From Antarcticimicrobium sediminis (GTDB lineage: Bacteria > Pseudomonadota > Alphaproteobacteria > Rhodobacterales > Rhodobacteraceae), in contig NZ_SMFP01000001.1 of the NCBI RefSeq assembly GCF_004348975.1, positions 566,701-630,700 of the forward strand: a stretch of DNA of 64,000 nucleotides, given 5' to 3'. Positions 1-7,982 of the stretch are shown here, piece after piece. Both the position numbers and the translations under genes were made by a program. Under the pieces are notes generated by a model, which worked only from the letters and a program-made list of their open reading frames with translations, did no database searches and had not been told where the DNA came from. Each line of letters starts with the position of its first letter. Positions within the stretch are counted from its first letter, which is position 1.

Positions 1-101
1 AACAGTGCCCCCTGCGCCAGCATCTCCTGCGCCCGCGCCCCGTCGATCCGCGGCACCGCCGCATTCGCGGCTTCCATCATCTGCTGCACTGTCAGCGCCA
101 T
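1..101 (-). CDS. Rhodanese-like domain protein, N-terminal end only
   Basis: The ATG is at 99-101 and the reading frame runs off the left edge, so only about 33 residues are visible. They begin MALTVQQMMEAANAAVPRI and continue through an acidic/alanine helix to AQGAL. This is the usual start of small single-domain rhodanese proteins of Rhodobacteraceae, where the next residues form the first strand of the fold. The catalytic Cys loop lies outside the window, so sulfurtransferase activity cannot be judged. It reads away from the tRNA gene. Confidence 0.6.
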   Translation of the reverse strand, partial: MALTVQQMMEAANAAVPRIDGARAQEMLAQGAL

Positions 102-198
102 GTCGCTCTCCCTGTTTGCACGATCTCGCACAAAGGCTAGCACGCGCGCCCGCTAGAGGCCACAGAATCAGGGGGAATTCACATTTAGGTCAGAGGGT

Positions 199-283
199 TG
201 GTACGGGCGGCGGGACTCGAACCCGCACGGGCTATGCCCTAGGGATTTTAAGTCCCTTGTGTCTACCATTCCACCACGCCCGC
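199..283 (-). tRNA. tRNA-Leu (anticodon UAA)
   Basis: On the minus strand the acceptor stem GCGGGCG (277-283) pairs with CGCCCGT near the 3' end, and the CCA end is encoded at 199-201. The T-arm reads GGTTCGAGTC. The anticodon stem AGGGA/TCCCT encloses the loop CTTAAAA, giving anticodon TAA at 248-250. A long variable arm and a total of 85 nt fit the class II leucine tRNA. Confidence 0.95.
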
Positions 284-378
284 GCTCGATCTCGGATCGA
301 CGGCCCCGTTCGGAGCCCCCCTGATTTAGCGTCCCACCCGCAAGGGTACAATCGGGATTTTCAACTCCCTCCGCGTGC

Positions 379-867
379 TCAGCCCTCGATCGCCCCGGCG
401 GCCAGTGGCCCGCCCTCCTTCACCGCCTGCATCGCCACATAGGTCGAGGTGCTCGACACATGCGGCAGGGTCGAGATCCGCTCGGCCAAGACCCGGCGGT
501 ATTCGGCCATCGAGTGGGTGCGCACCTTCATCAGATAATCGAAATTCCCCGCGATCAGATGCACTTGCTCGATCTCGCCGATCCGGGACACCGCCGCATT
601 GAACACCGCCAGCGCCGCCTCGCGGGTGTCGGTCAACCGCACCTCGACAAAGGCGACGTGATCCAGCCCCAGCCGGATCGGGTCCACCAGCGCGCGATAG
701 CCGGTGATGATCCCGTCGGCCTCCAACCGCCGCAGCCGCGCCTGCGTCGGCGATTTCGACAGGCCGATCCGCCGCGCCAGATCGGCGATCGAGATCCGCC
801 CATCCTCGGCCAGGACCGCCAGAATCGCCTGATCAAACCGGTCGAGCGCGGTAAAGTCGTTTTGCAT
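379..867 (-). CDS. putR: Lrp/AsnC-family activator of proline catabolism (PutR)
   Basis: 162 residues with the standard Lrp layout: an N-terminal helix-turn-helix (about residues 8-55, IADLARRIGLSKSPTQARL) and a C-terminal RAM/AsnC effector domain (about 65-150). The chosen ATG (865-867) has a GGGGA ribosome site on the minus strand; the longer frame upstream has no support and would enter putA. It is divergent from putA with a 116-bp gap. In Rhodobacter capsulatus a PutR of this family activates putA in response to proline, and the same arrangement here makes that the best reading. The effector and autoregulation are inferred. Confidence 0.88.
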   Translation of the reverse strand: MQNDFTALDRFDQAILAVLAEDGRISIADLARRIGLSKSPTQARLRRLEADGIITGYRALVDPIRLGLDHVAFVEVRLTDTREAALAVFNAAVSRIGEIEQVHLIAGNFDYLMKVRTHSMAEYRRVLAERISTLPHVSSTSTYVAMQAVKEGGPLAAGAIEG

Positions 868-899
868 CGCAATCCCCACAAATTTCAGACGAATGAACC

Positions 900-915
900 T
901 TGATTGACATATCAA
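900..915. promoter_or_regulatory. Candidate PutR operator between putR and putA
   Basis: A dyad TTGAT-TGACAT-ATCAA sits in the middle of the putR-putA intergenic region, 33 bp from the putR start and 68 bp from the putA start. Two direct copies of CAGRCGAATG (886-895 and 916-925) bracket it with a 30-bp period. Lrp-type regulators bind such phased dyads. No footprint is known here, so this is a positional and symmetry argument. Confidence 0.4.
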
Positions 916-983
916 CAGGCGAATGTCCCGTAATTTTGCCGATATACAGGTCCAATACTCACCCACATCGACAGGGGATCGCC

Positions 984-3900
984 ATGACCGCCGCCACGCC
1001 CGATCTGCGCCACCACATCGACGCCCAGACCTATGCCGATCCCGACGCCGCGCTGGCCCGTTTGATCGACACCGCCGCGCTTTCTCCTGCAGACCGTGCC
1101 GCGATCTGCGATCGGGCCGCCGGGCTTGTCCGCGACATCCGCGCCAGCACCGCACCGGGGCTGATGGAGGTGTTTCTGGCCGAATATGGCCTCTCCACCG
1201 ACGAGGGCGTCGCGCTGATGTGTCTGGCCGAGGCGCTGCTGCGGGTGCCCGATGCCGATACCATCGACGCGCTGATCGAGGACAAGATCGCGCCCTCGGA
1301 CTGGGGCAAACATCTGGGCCACTCCTCCTCGCCGTTGGTCAATGCCTCGACCTGGGCCTTGATGCTGACGGGCAAGGTGCTGGACGATGAAAAACCCAGC
1401 CCGGTCAAGGCCCTGCGCGGGGCCATCAAACGTCTGGGCGAGCCGGTGATCCGCACCGCCGTCGGGCGCGCCATGCGCGAGATGGGGCGTCAGTTCGTGC
1501 TCGGCGAAACCATCACCGCCGCCCTGAAACGCGCCGCCGGGATGGAGGCCAAGGGCTTTACCTATTCCTATGACATGCTGGGCGAGGCCGCCCGTACCGA
1601 GGCGGATGCGGCGCGCTATCACCTGTCCTATTCCCGCGCCATCACGGCGATTGCCGAGGCCTGCACAAACACCGACATCCGCGACAACCCCGGCATCTCG
1701 GTCAAGCTCTCCGCACTGCACCCCCGCTATGAGGTGGCGCAGGAGGCGCGGGTGATGGCGGATCTGGTGCCGCGCCTGCGCGCGCTGGCGCTGCTTGCCA
1801 AATCCGCAGGCATGGGGCTGAACATCGACGCCGAAGAGGCCGATCGCCTGTCGCTGTCGCTGCGGGTGATCGACACCGTTCTGGCCGACCCCGCGCTGGC
1901 GGGCTGGGATGGCTTTGGCGTGGTGGTTCAGGCCTATGGTCCGCGCGCGCCCTTCGTGCTTGATACCCTGTATGACATGGCCCTGCGCCATGACCGCAAG
2001 CTGATGGTGCGGCTGGTCAAGGGCGCCTATTGGGACACCGAGGTCAAGCGCGCCCAGGTCGCGGGAATGGAGGGCTTTCCGGTCTTCACCCGCAAACCGG
2101 CGACCGACATCTCCTATATCGCCAATGCGCGCAAACTGCTGGGCATGACCGACCGGATCTATCCGCAGTTCGCCACCCATAACGCCCACACCGTCAGCGC
2201 CATCCTGCATATGGCCGCCAATCTCGACACCGATCACCCGTTCGAGTTTCAACGCCTGCACGGCATGGGCGAGACGCTGCACACGCTGGTGATGGGCCAA
2301 CACAAGACCCGCTGCCGCATCTATGCCCCGGTCGGGGCGCATCGCGACCTGCTCGCCTATCTGGTGCGCCGCTTGCTGGAAAACGGTGCCAACAGCTCTT
2401 TTGTCAACCAGATCGTTGACGAGGATGTGCCGCCCGAGGTGGTCGCCGCCTGCCCGTTCGACGCGCTACAGCTTGCCACCGCACCGCTGCCCAGCGGCGC
2501 GGACCTGTTCCAGCCCGAACGCCGCAACTCGCGCGGCTTCGATCTCGCCCATGCACCGACGCTCAGCGCCATCGAGCAGGCCCGCGCGCCTTTCGCCACG
2601 CAGCAGTGGCACGGCGCGCCGCTCCTTGCCGGGCCAGCCGCGCCAGAGGATCCGCAGCCGATCCACAACCCGGCCCGCCCCGAGGACAGCCCCGGCACCA
2701 TCGCCTGGGCCAGCGCCGCCGATATCGAAACCGCCCTCTCCAGCGCCCGGATCTGGGATGCCCCCCCAAAGCAGCGCGCCGAGGTGCTGAACCGCGCCGC
2801 CGATCTGTACGAGGCGCATTTCGGCGAGATCTTTACCCTCGTCGCGCGCGAAGCGGGCAAGGGCCTGCCCGATGCGGTGGCCGAACTGCGCGAGGCGGTC
2901 GATTTCCTGCGCTACTACGCCGCCACCCTCCCCACCGGCACCCCTGCGGGCACCTTTACCTGCATCAGCCCGTGGAACTTTCCGCTCGCCATCTTCACCG
3001 GACAGATTGCCGCCGCGCTGGCGACCGGCAACGCGGTGCTGGCCAAACCCGCCGAACAGACGCCGCTGATCGCCCATTTCGCCACCAGCCTGCTGCATCA
3101 GGCGGGCGTGCCGCGCAGTGCACTGCAACTGCTCCCCGGTGCCGGGGCGGTGGGGGCGACGTTAACCTCAGATCCCCGCGTCGATGGTGTTGCCTTCACC
3201 GGCTCCACCGACACCGCGCGCCTGATCCGCAGCGCCATGGCCGACAACCTCGCCCCCGGCGCACCGCTGATCGCCGAAACGGGGGGCCTCAACGCCATGA
3301 TCGTGGACAGCACCGCGCTGCCCGAACAGGCAGTGCAGGCCATCGTTGAGAGCGCCTTTCAGTCCGCTGGCCAGCGCTGTTCCGCCCTGCGCTGCCTCTA
3401 TGTGCAACAGGACGTGGCCGACGACCTGCTGGTCATGCTCAAGGGCGCGATGGCGGCGCTCACCCTCGGTGATCCGTGGTCTCTCTCCACCGATCTCGGC
3501 CCGGTGATCGACGCCGAGGCGCAGACCGGGATCACCGCCCATATCGAGCGCGCCCGCGCCGAGGGACGGCTGTTGAAAGAGCTGCCGGTCCCCTCCGACG
3601 GCTGTTTCGTGTCCCCCACCCTGATCGAGGTCAACGGCATCGCCGATCTGGATCGCGAGATCTTTGGCCCGGTCCTGCACGTCGCCCGCTTCAAATCCCG
3701 CGATCTGGATCGTGTGATCGACGCCATCAACGCCACCGGCTATGGCCTCACTTTCGGGCTGCAAACCCGGATCGACGACCGCGTGCAACATGTGACCGAG
3801 CGGCTGCACGCGGGCAATATCTACGTCAACCGCAACCAGATCGGTGCCATCGTCGGCAGCCAACCGTTCGGCGGCGAGGGGCTGTCGGGTACCGGCCCCA

Positions 3901-4406
3901 AGGCGGGCGGGCCGCATTACATGCCCCGCTTCTGCGCCCCCGACCGGCAGCACAGCGCGCAGGACTGGCCCGACACGATGGCCGATCTGCCCGCGCCCGA
4001 GGGCGATGCCCTGCGACCAGATCCCGCCACCCTGCCCGGCCCGACCGGGGAATCGAACCGCCTGTCCCTGATCCCGCGCCCGCCACTGCTCTGCCTCGGC
4101 CCCGGCGATAAGGCCGCCACCGAACAAGCCGACGCGGTCCGCGCCCTTGGTGGTCAGGCGATCCGTGCCACCGGCCAGCTCGCCCCCGAGCGGCTGGCGC
4201 ATCTGGACGGCATCGGCGGCGTGCTTTGGTGGGGCGACGCTGAAACCGCGCGCGCACTCGAGCAGGCGCTCGCGCTACGCGCCGGTCCGATCCTGCCGCT
4301 GATCCCCGGCCTGCCCGACCGCGCCCGGGTGATGGGCGAACGCCACGTCTGCGTCGACACCACCGCCGCAGGGGGCAACGCCGCGCTGCTCGGTGGCATG
4401 GGCTGA
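984..4406 (+). CDS. putA: Bifunctional proline dehydrogenase / glutamate-semialdehyde dehydrogenase
   Basis: 1140 residues. It oxidises proline to P5C with FAD in the N-terminal PRODH barrel (about residues 70-480; motifs KGAYWDTEVKRAQ near 345 and FEFQRLHGMGE near 420). It then oxidises glutamate semialdehyde with NAD in the ALDH domain (about 550-1010; catalytic C799 in AGQRCSALRC). A further C-terminal domain marks the longer, type B-like PutA. The N-terminal ribbon-helix-helix domain of E. coli PutA is absent, which agrees with control by the divergent PutR. The ATG at 984 follows AGGGGATC; the earlier in-frame start at 900 lies over the presumed operator. This is a peripheral membrane enzyme feeding electrons to quinone. 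Confidence 0.95.
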   Translation: MTAATPDLRHHIDAQTYADPDAALARLIDTAALSPADRAAICDRAAGLVRDIRASTAPGLMEVFLAEYGLSTDEGVALMCLAEALLRVPDADTIDALIEDKIAPSDWGKHLGHSSSPLVNASTWALMLTGKVLDDEKPSPVKALRGAIKRLGEPVIRTAVGRAMREMGRQFVLGETITAALKRAAGMEAKGFTYSYDMLGEAARTEADAARYHLSYSRAITAIAEACTNTDIRDNPGISVKLSALHPRYEVAQEARVMADLVPRLRALALLAKSAGMGLNIDAEEADRLSLSLRVIDTVLADPALAGWDGFGVVVQAYGPRAPFVLDTLYDMALRHDRKLMVRLVKGAYWDTEVKRAQVAGMEGFPVFTRKPATDISYIANARKLLGMTDRIYPQFATHNAHTVSAILHMAANLDTDHPFEFQRLHGMGETLHTLVMGQHKTRCRIYAPVGAHRDLLAYLVRRLLENGANSSFVNQIVDEDVPPEVVAACPFDALQLATAPLPSGADLFQPERRNSRGFDLAHAPTLSAIEQARAPFATQQWHGAPLLAGPAAPEDPQPIHNPARPEDSPGTIAWASAADIETALSSARIWDAPPKQRAEVLNRAADLYEAHFGEIFTLVAREAGKGLPDAVAELREAVDFLRYYAATLPTGTPAGTFTCISPWNFPLAIFTGQIAAALATGNAVLAKPAEQTPLIAHFATSLLHQAGVPRSALQLLPGAGAVGATLTSDPRVDGVAFTGSTDTARLIRSAMADNLAPGAPLIAETGGLNAMIVDSTALPEQAVQAIVESAFQSAGQRCSALRCLYVQQDVADDLLVMLKGAMAALTLGDPWSLSTDLGPVIDAEAQTGITAHIERARAEGRLLKELPVPSDGCFVSPTLIEVNGIADLDREIFGPVLHVARFKSRDLDRVIDAINATGYGLTFGLQTRIDDRVQHVTERLHAGNIYVNRNQIGAIVGSQPFGGEGLSGTGPKAGGPHYMPRFCAPDRQHSAQDWPDTMADLPAPEGDALRPDPATLPGPTGESNRLSLIPRPPLLCLGPGDKAATEQADAVRALGGQAIRATGQLAPERLAHLDGIGGVLWWGDAETARALEQALALRAGPILPLIPGLPDRARVMGERHVCVDTTAAGGNAALLGGMG

Positions 4407-4502
4407 CGCCGGGCAACCGGCCAACGGTCAGGTCCAACAAGGTCAGGCGCGCAACCGGTTTCCGCGCTTGACGCCGCCCCGGTTTGGCCGCAGCTTCGCG
4501 CC

Positions 4503-5243
4503 ATGCTGCCAATCCGCGATCACAACCCATCAGGGCGCACGCCCTATGTCGTCTACGCCCTGATGGCGCTCAATACCGGCATCTTCCTCACCTATATCGG
4601 CCAGCCCGAACAACAGGTGCTGCGCGATGTCTTCCTGCACTGGGCCCTGATCCCCGCCCGCATCAGCCAAGGCAGCGGCTTTGAGACCCTGCTCACCTCA
4701 ACCTTCCTGCATGGCGGGCTGATGCATCTGGCTGGCAACATGCTGTTTCTATGGATCTTTGGCGACAATCTCGAAGACGAGATGGGCCATGTCCGGTTCC
4801 TGCTGTTCTACCTCGCCTGCGGCATCGGCTCCGGGGTGATCCACTTTCTCGCCGCCCCCGGATCCCCGGTGCCCACCGTCGGGGCCTCGGGCGCCATTGC
4901 CGGGGTGATGGGCGCCTATCTGCTGCTCTTTCCCAGGGCGCGGGTGGATATCCTGATCATTCTGGTGATCTTCGTGCGCATCCTCGCGATCCCGGCCTGG
5001 CTGATGCTGGGGCTCTGGCTGGGGATGCAGTTCCTCGGCGGGCTCAGCGCCGATCCCAATGGCGGCGGCGTGGCCTATTGGGCCCATGCCGGCGGCTTCG
5101 CGGTCGGGATCGTGCTGGCCGTACCGCTCTGGCTGCGCCTTGGCGGGCCCCGGTTCTGGGGCCGCACCCACGGCCAGCCGCCACGCCCGCAGGCCCGCTA
5201 CAAACTCAGCGCCAGCCATATCCCAAGGGTGCCCCGCCGATGA
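4503..5243 (+). CDS. Rhomboid-family intramembrane serine protease
   Basis: 246 residues with about six hydrophobic segments. Both halves of the rhomboid dyad are present: S129 in GASGAIAG and H195 in WAHAGGFAVG. The N-terminal NPSGRTPYVVY start and the HGGLMHLAGNMLFLWIFGDNLED loop region are typical of alphaproteobacterial rhomboids (HGxxHxxxNM motif). It is predicted to cleave transmembrane substrates within the inner membrane; the substrate is unknown. Its stop codon overlaps the start of the next gene (ATGA), so the two are probably co-translated. Confidence 0.92.
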   Translation: MLPIRDHNPSGRTPYVVYALMALNTGIFLTYIGQPEQQVLRDVFLHWALIPARISQGSGFETLLTSTFLHGGLMHLAGNMLFLWIFGDNLEDEMGHVRFLLFYLACGIGSGVIHFLAAPGSPVPTVGASGAIAGVMGAYLLLFPRARVDILIILVIFVRILAIPAWLMLGLWLGMQFLGGLSADPNGGGVAYWAHAGGFAVGIVLAVPLWLRLGGPRFWGRTHGQPPRPQARYKLSASHIPRVPRR

Positions 5244-5644
5244 CACGACCGAACCGGACCCTGCCTGACGCCCCCGAAACCCGCCGCGCAAGCTGCCACT
5301 GCGGCGCCGTGGTGATCGAGGCTTTTCTGCCGCAAGGGCTGGCCTCGGCCCAACGCTGCGACTGCTCGATCTGCCGCCGCCGGGGCCCGGGGGCCGTCAC
5401 CGCCACCACGACCAGCGTCAAACTGCTGCAAGGCGCCGACAACCTCGGCCTTTACACCTGGGGCACGCAGACCGCGAAACACTATTTCTGCAAGACCTGC
5501 GGCATCTACACCCACCACCAGCGGCGCTCGAACCCGGCGGAATGCGGCATCAACATCGGCTGTATCGAAGGCATAGACCCGCGCGATTTCACCGCTATCC
5601 CTTGGACCGATGGCGTCAACCACTCCTGCGACCGCACAAAATAA
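5240..5644 (+). CDS. GFA/CENP-V-domain protein
   Basis: 134 residues with the zinc-binding cysteine pattern of the GFA (Mss4-like) fold: SCHCGAV near residue 17, a C-x-x-C pair in CDCSICRRRG, and CKTCGIYTHH near 85. The family was named for glutathione-dependent formaldehyde activation, but that activity has been questioned for many members and no substrate is inferable here. The ATG overlaps the rhomboid TGA by 4 bp, so translation is coupled. A hairpin terminator follows at once. Confidence 0.88.
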   Translation: MTRPNRTLPDAPETRRASCHCGAVVIEAFLPQGLASAQRCDCSICRRRGPGAVTATTTSVKLLQGADNLGLYTWGTQTAKHYFCKTCGIYTHHQRRSNPAECGINIGCIEGIDPRDFTAIPWTDGVNHSCDRTK

Positions 5645-5648
5645 TAAA

Positions 5649-5680
5649 GGGCCCGCCCTCCGGCGCGCCCCGTTTTCCTT
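5649..5680 (+). terminator. Rho-independent terminator after the rhomboid-GFA pair
   Basis: GGGCCCGCC (5649-5657) pairs with GGCGCGCCC (5662-5670) with one central C-C mismatch and a CTCC loop, followed by CGTTTTCCTT. It begins 5 bp after the stop codon. Confidence 0.75.
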
Positions 5681-5849
5681 TCACCGCAAATATCGCTGCC
5701 GGAGGGGTATGGGTTGCATATCACGCTGTCTCATAAGGCCCCATTCCGGCAAAATCTCCGTTTAACCCCAGTTGGTTATCGTGCCACCGGTGCCGCAGAT
5801 GTTTCAGGCGGCGTCGGTTTCAAACGTGATAATCTGGAGGATACTCTAT

Positions 5850-5945
5850 GACGAAATTCCATTCATTAAGAACTGCAACGCTGAAGTCAACATTCCGCAT
5901 CTCGGTTCAAATGGCCCGCTGCACCTACTCATCGGCAGCAGGGGT
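5850..5945 (+). pseudogene. IS5-family transposase fragment (middle part, frameshifted)
   Basis: The frame starting near 5877 reads VNIPHLGSNGPLHLLIGSRG, which matches, from memory, the VNIPYRGSKGPLHLLIDSTG stretch of rhodobacterial IS5-family transposases just before GIKVEGEGEW. A one-base loss near 5885 puts the preceding residues (KFHSLRTATLK, compare FSTLxRRQKTLK) in the other frame. That frame is open as a 64-codon ORF (5848-6042) with a chance GGAGG before its ATG. Similarity stops at GGTA (about 5941-5945). The continuation of the same protein appears at 22506. Confidence 0.55.
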
Positions 5946-6136
5946 AGGGCAGATGATCCGCCATGTTTTACGCTCGTATCTGGCAAGGACCGCTCTCGAG
6001 GGCCGACAACCAAACCATGGCAGTTTCGGCCCGACGAATTGACCCGGAAGGAATGCCCCCCGCCTCAACCGGTTTTATGACAGCGCCCGGCCGGCTCCTT
6101 GCATGGCGTCAAACCAGGAACCTCTGATAGTTCCCC
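5946..6136. other. Intergenic, no gene recognised
   Basis: About 190 bp between the transposase fragment and the end of the LysR gene. Short open frames pass through it, but none has a recognisable protein or a believable start. No hairpin with a T-run was seen. Confidence 0.5.
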
Positions 6137-7033
6137 TCAAGGCCGTCCACCACCAGCGCCGGTTTTGATCAGCATTTCAATCAAAGTCAGCGCCGACCTT
6201 GGTAAGCTTTTCCGGCTTCTGACCAAGACAGAGCGGTCTCGCAAGGCCCAGTCGTCCTCCAATTCCAAAAGCTTGATATCCATGGTTTGAACATGACGAC
6301 GCGCTGCCGATTCCGGGACAATACCGATCCCTACGCCCGCCTCGATGATCCTGCACATCGCCTCGAAGCTCCGGACCTGAATACGCAAGGTCCGGTTGTA
6401 TCCATTGCGCCGGAACTGATGGCGTAGAAAGTCCAACAACGTACTGCCTTCGTGCAAACCGATATGTTCAAAGTCGAGCGTTTGACGGAATTGCACCCGG
6501 TCATGACTGGAAAGCGGATGATTGTTTGGCACGGCAAGCATCAGGCGATCCGTGGAAAACCGAATTGCTTCAAGGCCGTCGTTGCCAACCTCGCCCGAGA
6601 TGATCCCCATATCTGCGGAGCCATCGACGACCGAACGAATAATATCGTTGGTCAGGCGCTCCTGAAGATCAACGGTCACGCCTGGCCTGTCTGACAAGAA
6701 CAGGGCAAGGATCTCGGGCAGGAATTCGGTTACTGCGGTCGTGTTGGCATACAGACGAATATGCCCGACTTCCGCATTCAACATTTCATCCGCCAGAAAA
6801 TCCATCTGTCGGAGCACCAACCGCGCTTGGCGCAAAAACACTTCGCCCGCAGATGTCAGGCTGATCCCGCGGTTGCCACGCAGAAACAATTGCTGCCCCG
6901 TCTCACGCTCCATCGCTTTGATCCGCGCACTTGCGGCTGACACCGAGAGAAAGGCGCGGCCCGCCCCATGGGTCAGGTTGCTACACTCCGCGACGTGTAC
7001 AAACAGGCGCAAATCCACCAGGTCAATTTTCAT
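6137..7033 (-). CDS. LysR-family transcriptional regulator (left end of catabolic block)
   Basis: 298 residues: winged HTH at about 1-62 (LRLFVHVAECSNLTHGAGR then SVSAASARIKAMERETGQQLF) and a periplasmic-binding-protein-like effector domain at about 90-290. It is divergent from the hydratase/dehydrogenase/CoA-transferase set with a 100-bp gap that carries two T-N11-A boxes, so it most likely controls that set and itself. The effector is unknown; LysR regulators of catabolic loci usually bind a pathway acid or its CoA-free intermediate. Confidence 0.9.
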   Translation of the reverse strand: MKIDLVDLRLFVHVAECSNLTHGAGRAFLSVSAASARIKAMERETGQQLFLRGNRGISLTSAGEVFLRQARLVLRQMDFLADEMLNAEVGHIRLYANTTAVTEFLPEILALFLSDRPGVTVDLQERLTNDIIRSVVDGSADMGIISGEVGNDGLEAIRFSTDRLMLAVPNNHPLSSHDRVQFRQTLDFEHIGLHEGSTLLDFLRHQFRRNGYNRTLRIQVRSFEAMCRIIEAGVGIGIVPESAARRHVQTMDIKLLELEDDWALRDRSVLVRSRKSLPRSALTLIEMLIKTGAGGGRP

Positions 7034-7037
7034 GGCC

Positions 7038-7074
7038 TTCGTCTAGCACGAACGCACCGTTGCGAAAATACGAA
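7038..7074. promoter_or_regulatory. Two phased LysR-type (T-N11-A) boxes
   Basis: TTCG-TCTAGCA-CGAA (7038-7052) is an exact dyad with the LysR T-N11-A spacing. A second, weaker match, TTGCGAAAATACGAA, starts 22 bp later (7060-7074), two helical turns away. The first box lies 5 bp from the lysR start codon, so binding there would also block its own translation or transcription. Confidence 0.5.
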
Positions 7075-7133
7075 TTTCCTGAAGGCGCGGGACCTGTCAA
7101 AGTTGGATCTTATTGACAGAAGGCGAGGCCAAA

Positions 7134-7982
7134 ATGGACATAGCGCATTTGCAACAGTGGGTCGGCAAAACCGAAACGTATGACGAATGCATTGCCCCGT
7201 TTCCGTCAAACGCGCTGGCCGCGACGCTGAACCGTGATGACAGCGAATACATCGCCGGGTCAGCCCTGCCGCCGCTGTGGCATTGGCTGCACTTTCTGCC
7301 CATCTTCAAACTCTCGGATGCCGGGTATGATGGGCACGCGGCACTGGGAGGGTTCCTGCCTCCGGTCCCCCTGCCCCGCCGGATGTGGGCGGGCAGCCGA
7401 TTGAATTTTCACGCGCCAATGTGCATTGGTCGCGTCCTGAAAAAGGTATCGACCGTCAGATCCGTAAAGGCCAAAAACGGTCGATCGGGGCCGTTGGTGT
7501 TTGTCACGGTAGGGCACCAGGTGTTTGACGGCGACACGCTCGGCATCGACGAAGAACATGACATCGTCTATCGCCACCCCCCCAGCCCCGATGCACCTGC
7601 CCCTGTGCCACCACGGGCCCCCGGAAAATGGTCGTTCTCGCGTGAAATTGACCCTGACCCAGTGCTTCTATTTCGCTATTCCGCGCTGACATTCAACGGC
7701 CACCGCATCCATTATGATCGGCCGTTCTGCATCGATACCGAAGGCTACAAAGGGCTGGTTGTCCACGGACCGCTGCTGGCCACCTTGCTGCTTGACCTGC
7801 TCCGCCGGGAAATTCCGCAGGCGACGCTTCGCGGCTTCGAATTCAGGGCGATTTCGAGCGTCTTCGACAACGAAACCTTCTCAGTTCATGGCGAAGCTGA
7901 CGACGACGGCAAAACATTCCAATTGTGGGCACGCAGGCAAGACGGCGGGCTGGCAATGCAAGCAAAGGCGACAATCGAATGA
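7134..7982 (+). CDS. FAS1-like/MaoC hydratase (mesaconyl-C4-CoA hydratase type)
   Basis: 282 residues. An N-terminal FAS1-like dehydratase hotdog (LPPLWHWLHFLP near 45, GxFLPPVPLPRRMWAGSRL near 75) is followed by a C-terminal hotdog. The latter has FNGHRIHYDRPF and EGYKGLVVHGPL, the hydratase-2 signature as it appears in mesaconyl-C4-CoA/itaconyl-CoA hydratases. It probably adds or removes water on a branched C5-type dicarboxylyl-CoA, but the exact substrate is inferred only from family and neighbours. The ATG at 7134 is preferred over an upstream TTG because GGCGAGG precedes it. Its stop overlaps the next start (ATGA). Confidence 0.75.
   Translation: MDIAHLQQWVGKTETYDECIAPFPSNALAATLNRDDSEYIAGSALPPLWHWLHFLPIFKLSDAGYDGHAALGGFLPPVPLPRRMWAGSRLNFHAPMCIGRVLKKVSTVRSVKAKNGRSGPLVFVTVGHQVFDGDTLGIDEEHDIVYRHPPSPDAPAPVPPRAPGKWSFSREIDPDPVLLFRYSALTFNGHRIHYDRPFCIDTEGYKGLVVHGPLLATLLLDLLRREIPQATLRGFEFRAISSVFDNETFSVHGEADDDGKTFQLWARRQDGGLAMQAKATIE

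Noticed and set aside
5848-6042. 64-codon ORF with a good-looking GGAGG site
   Set aside because: Its first half is an out-of-frame reading of an IS5 transposase fragment, so it is annotated as part of that relic, not as a gene.
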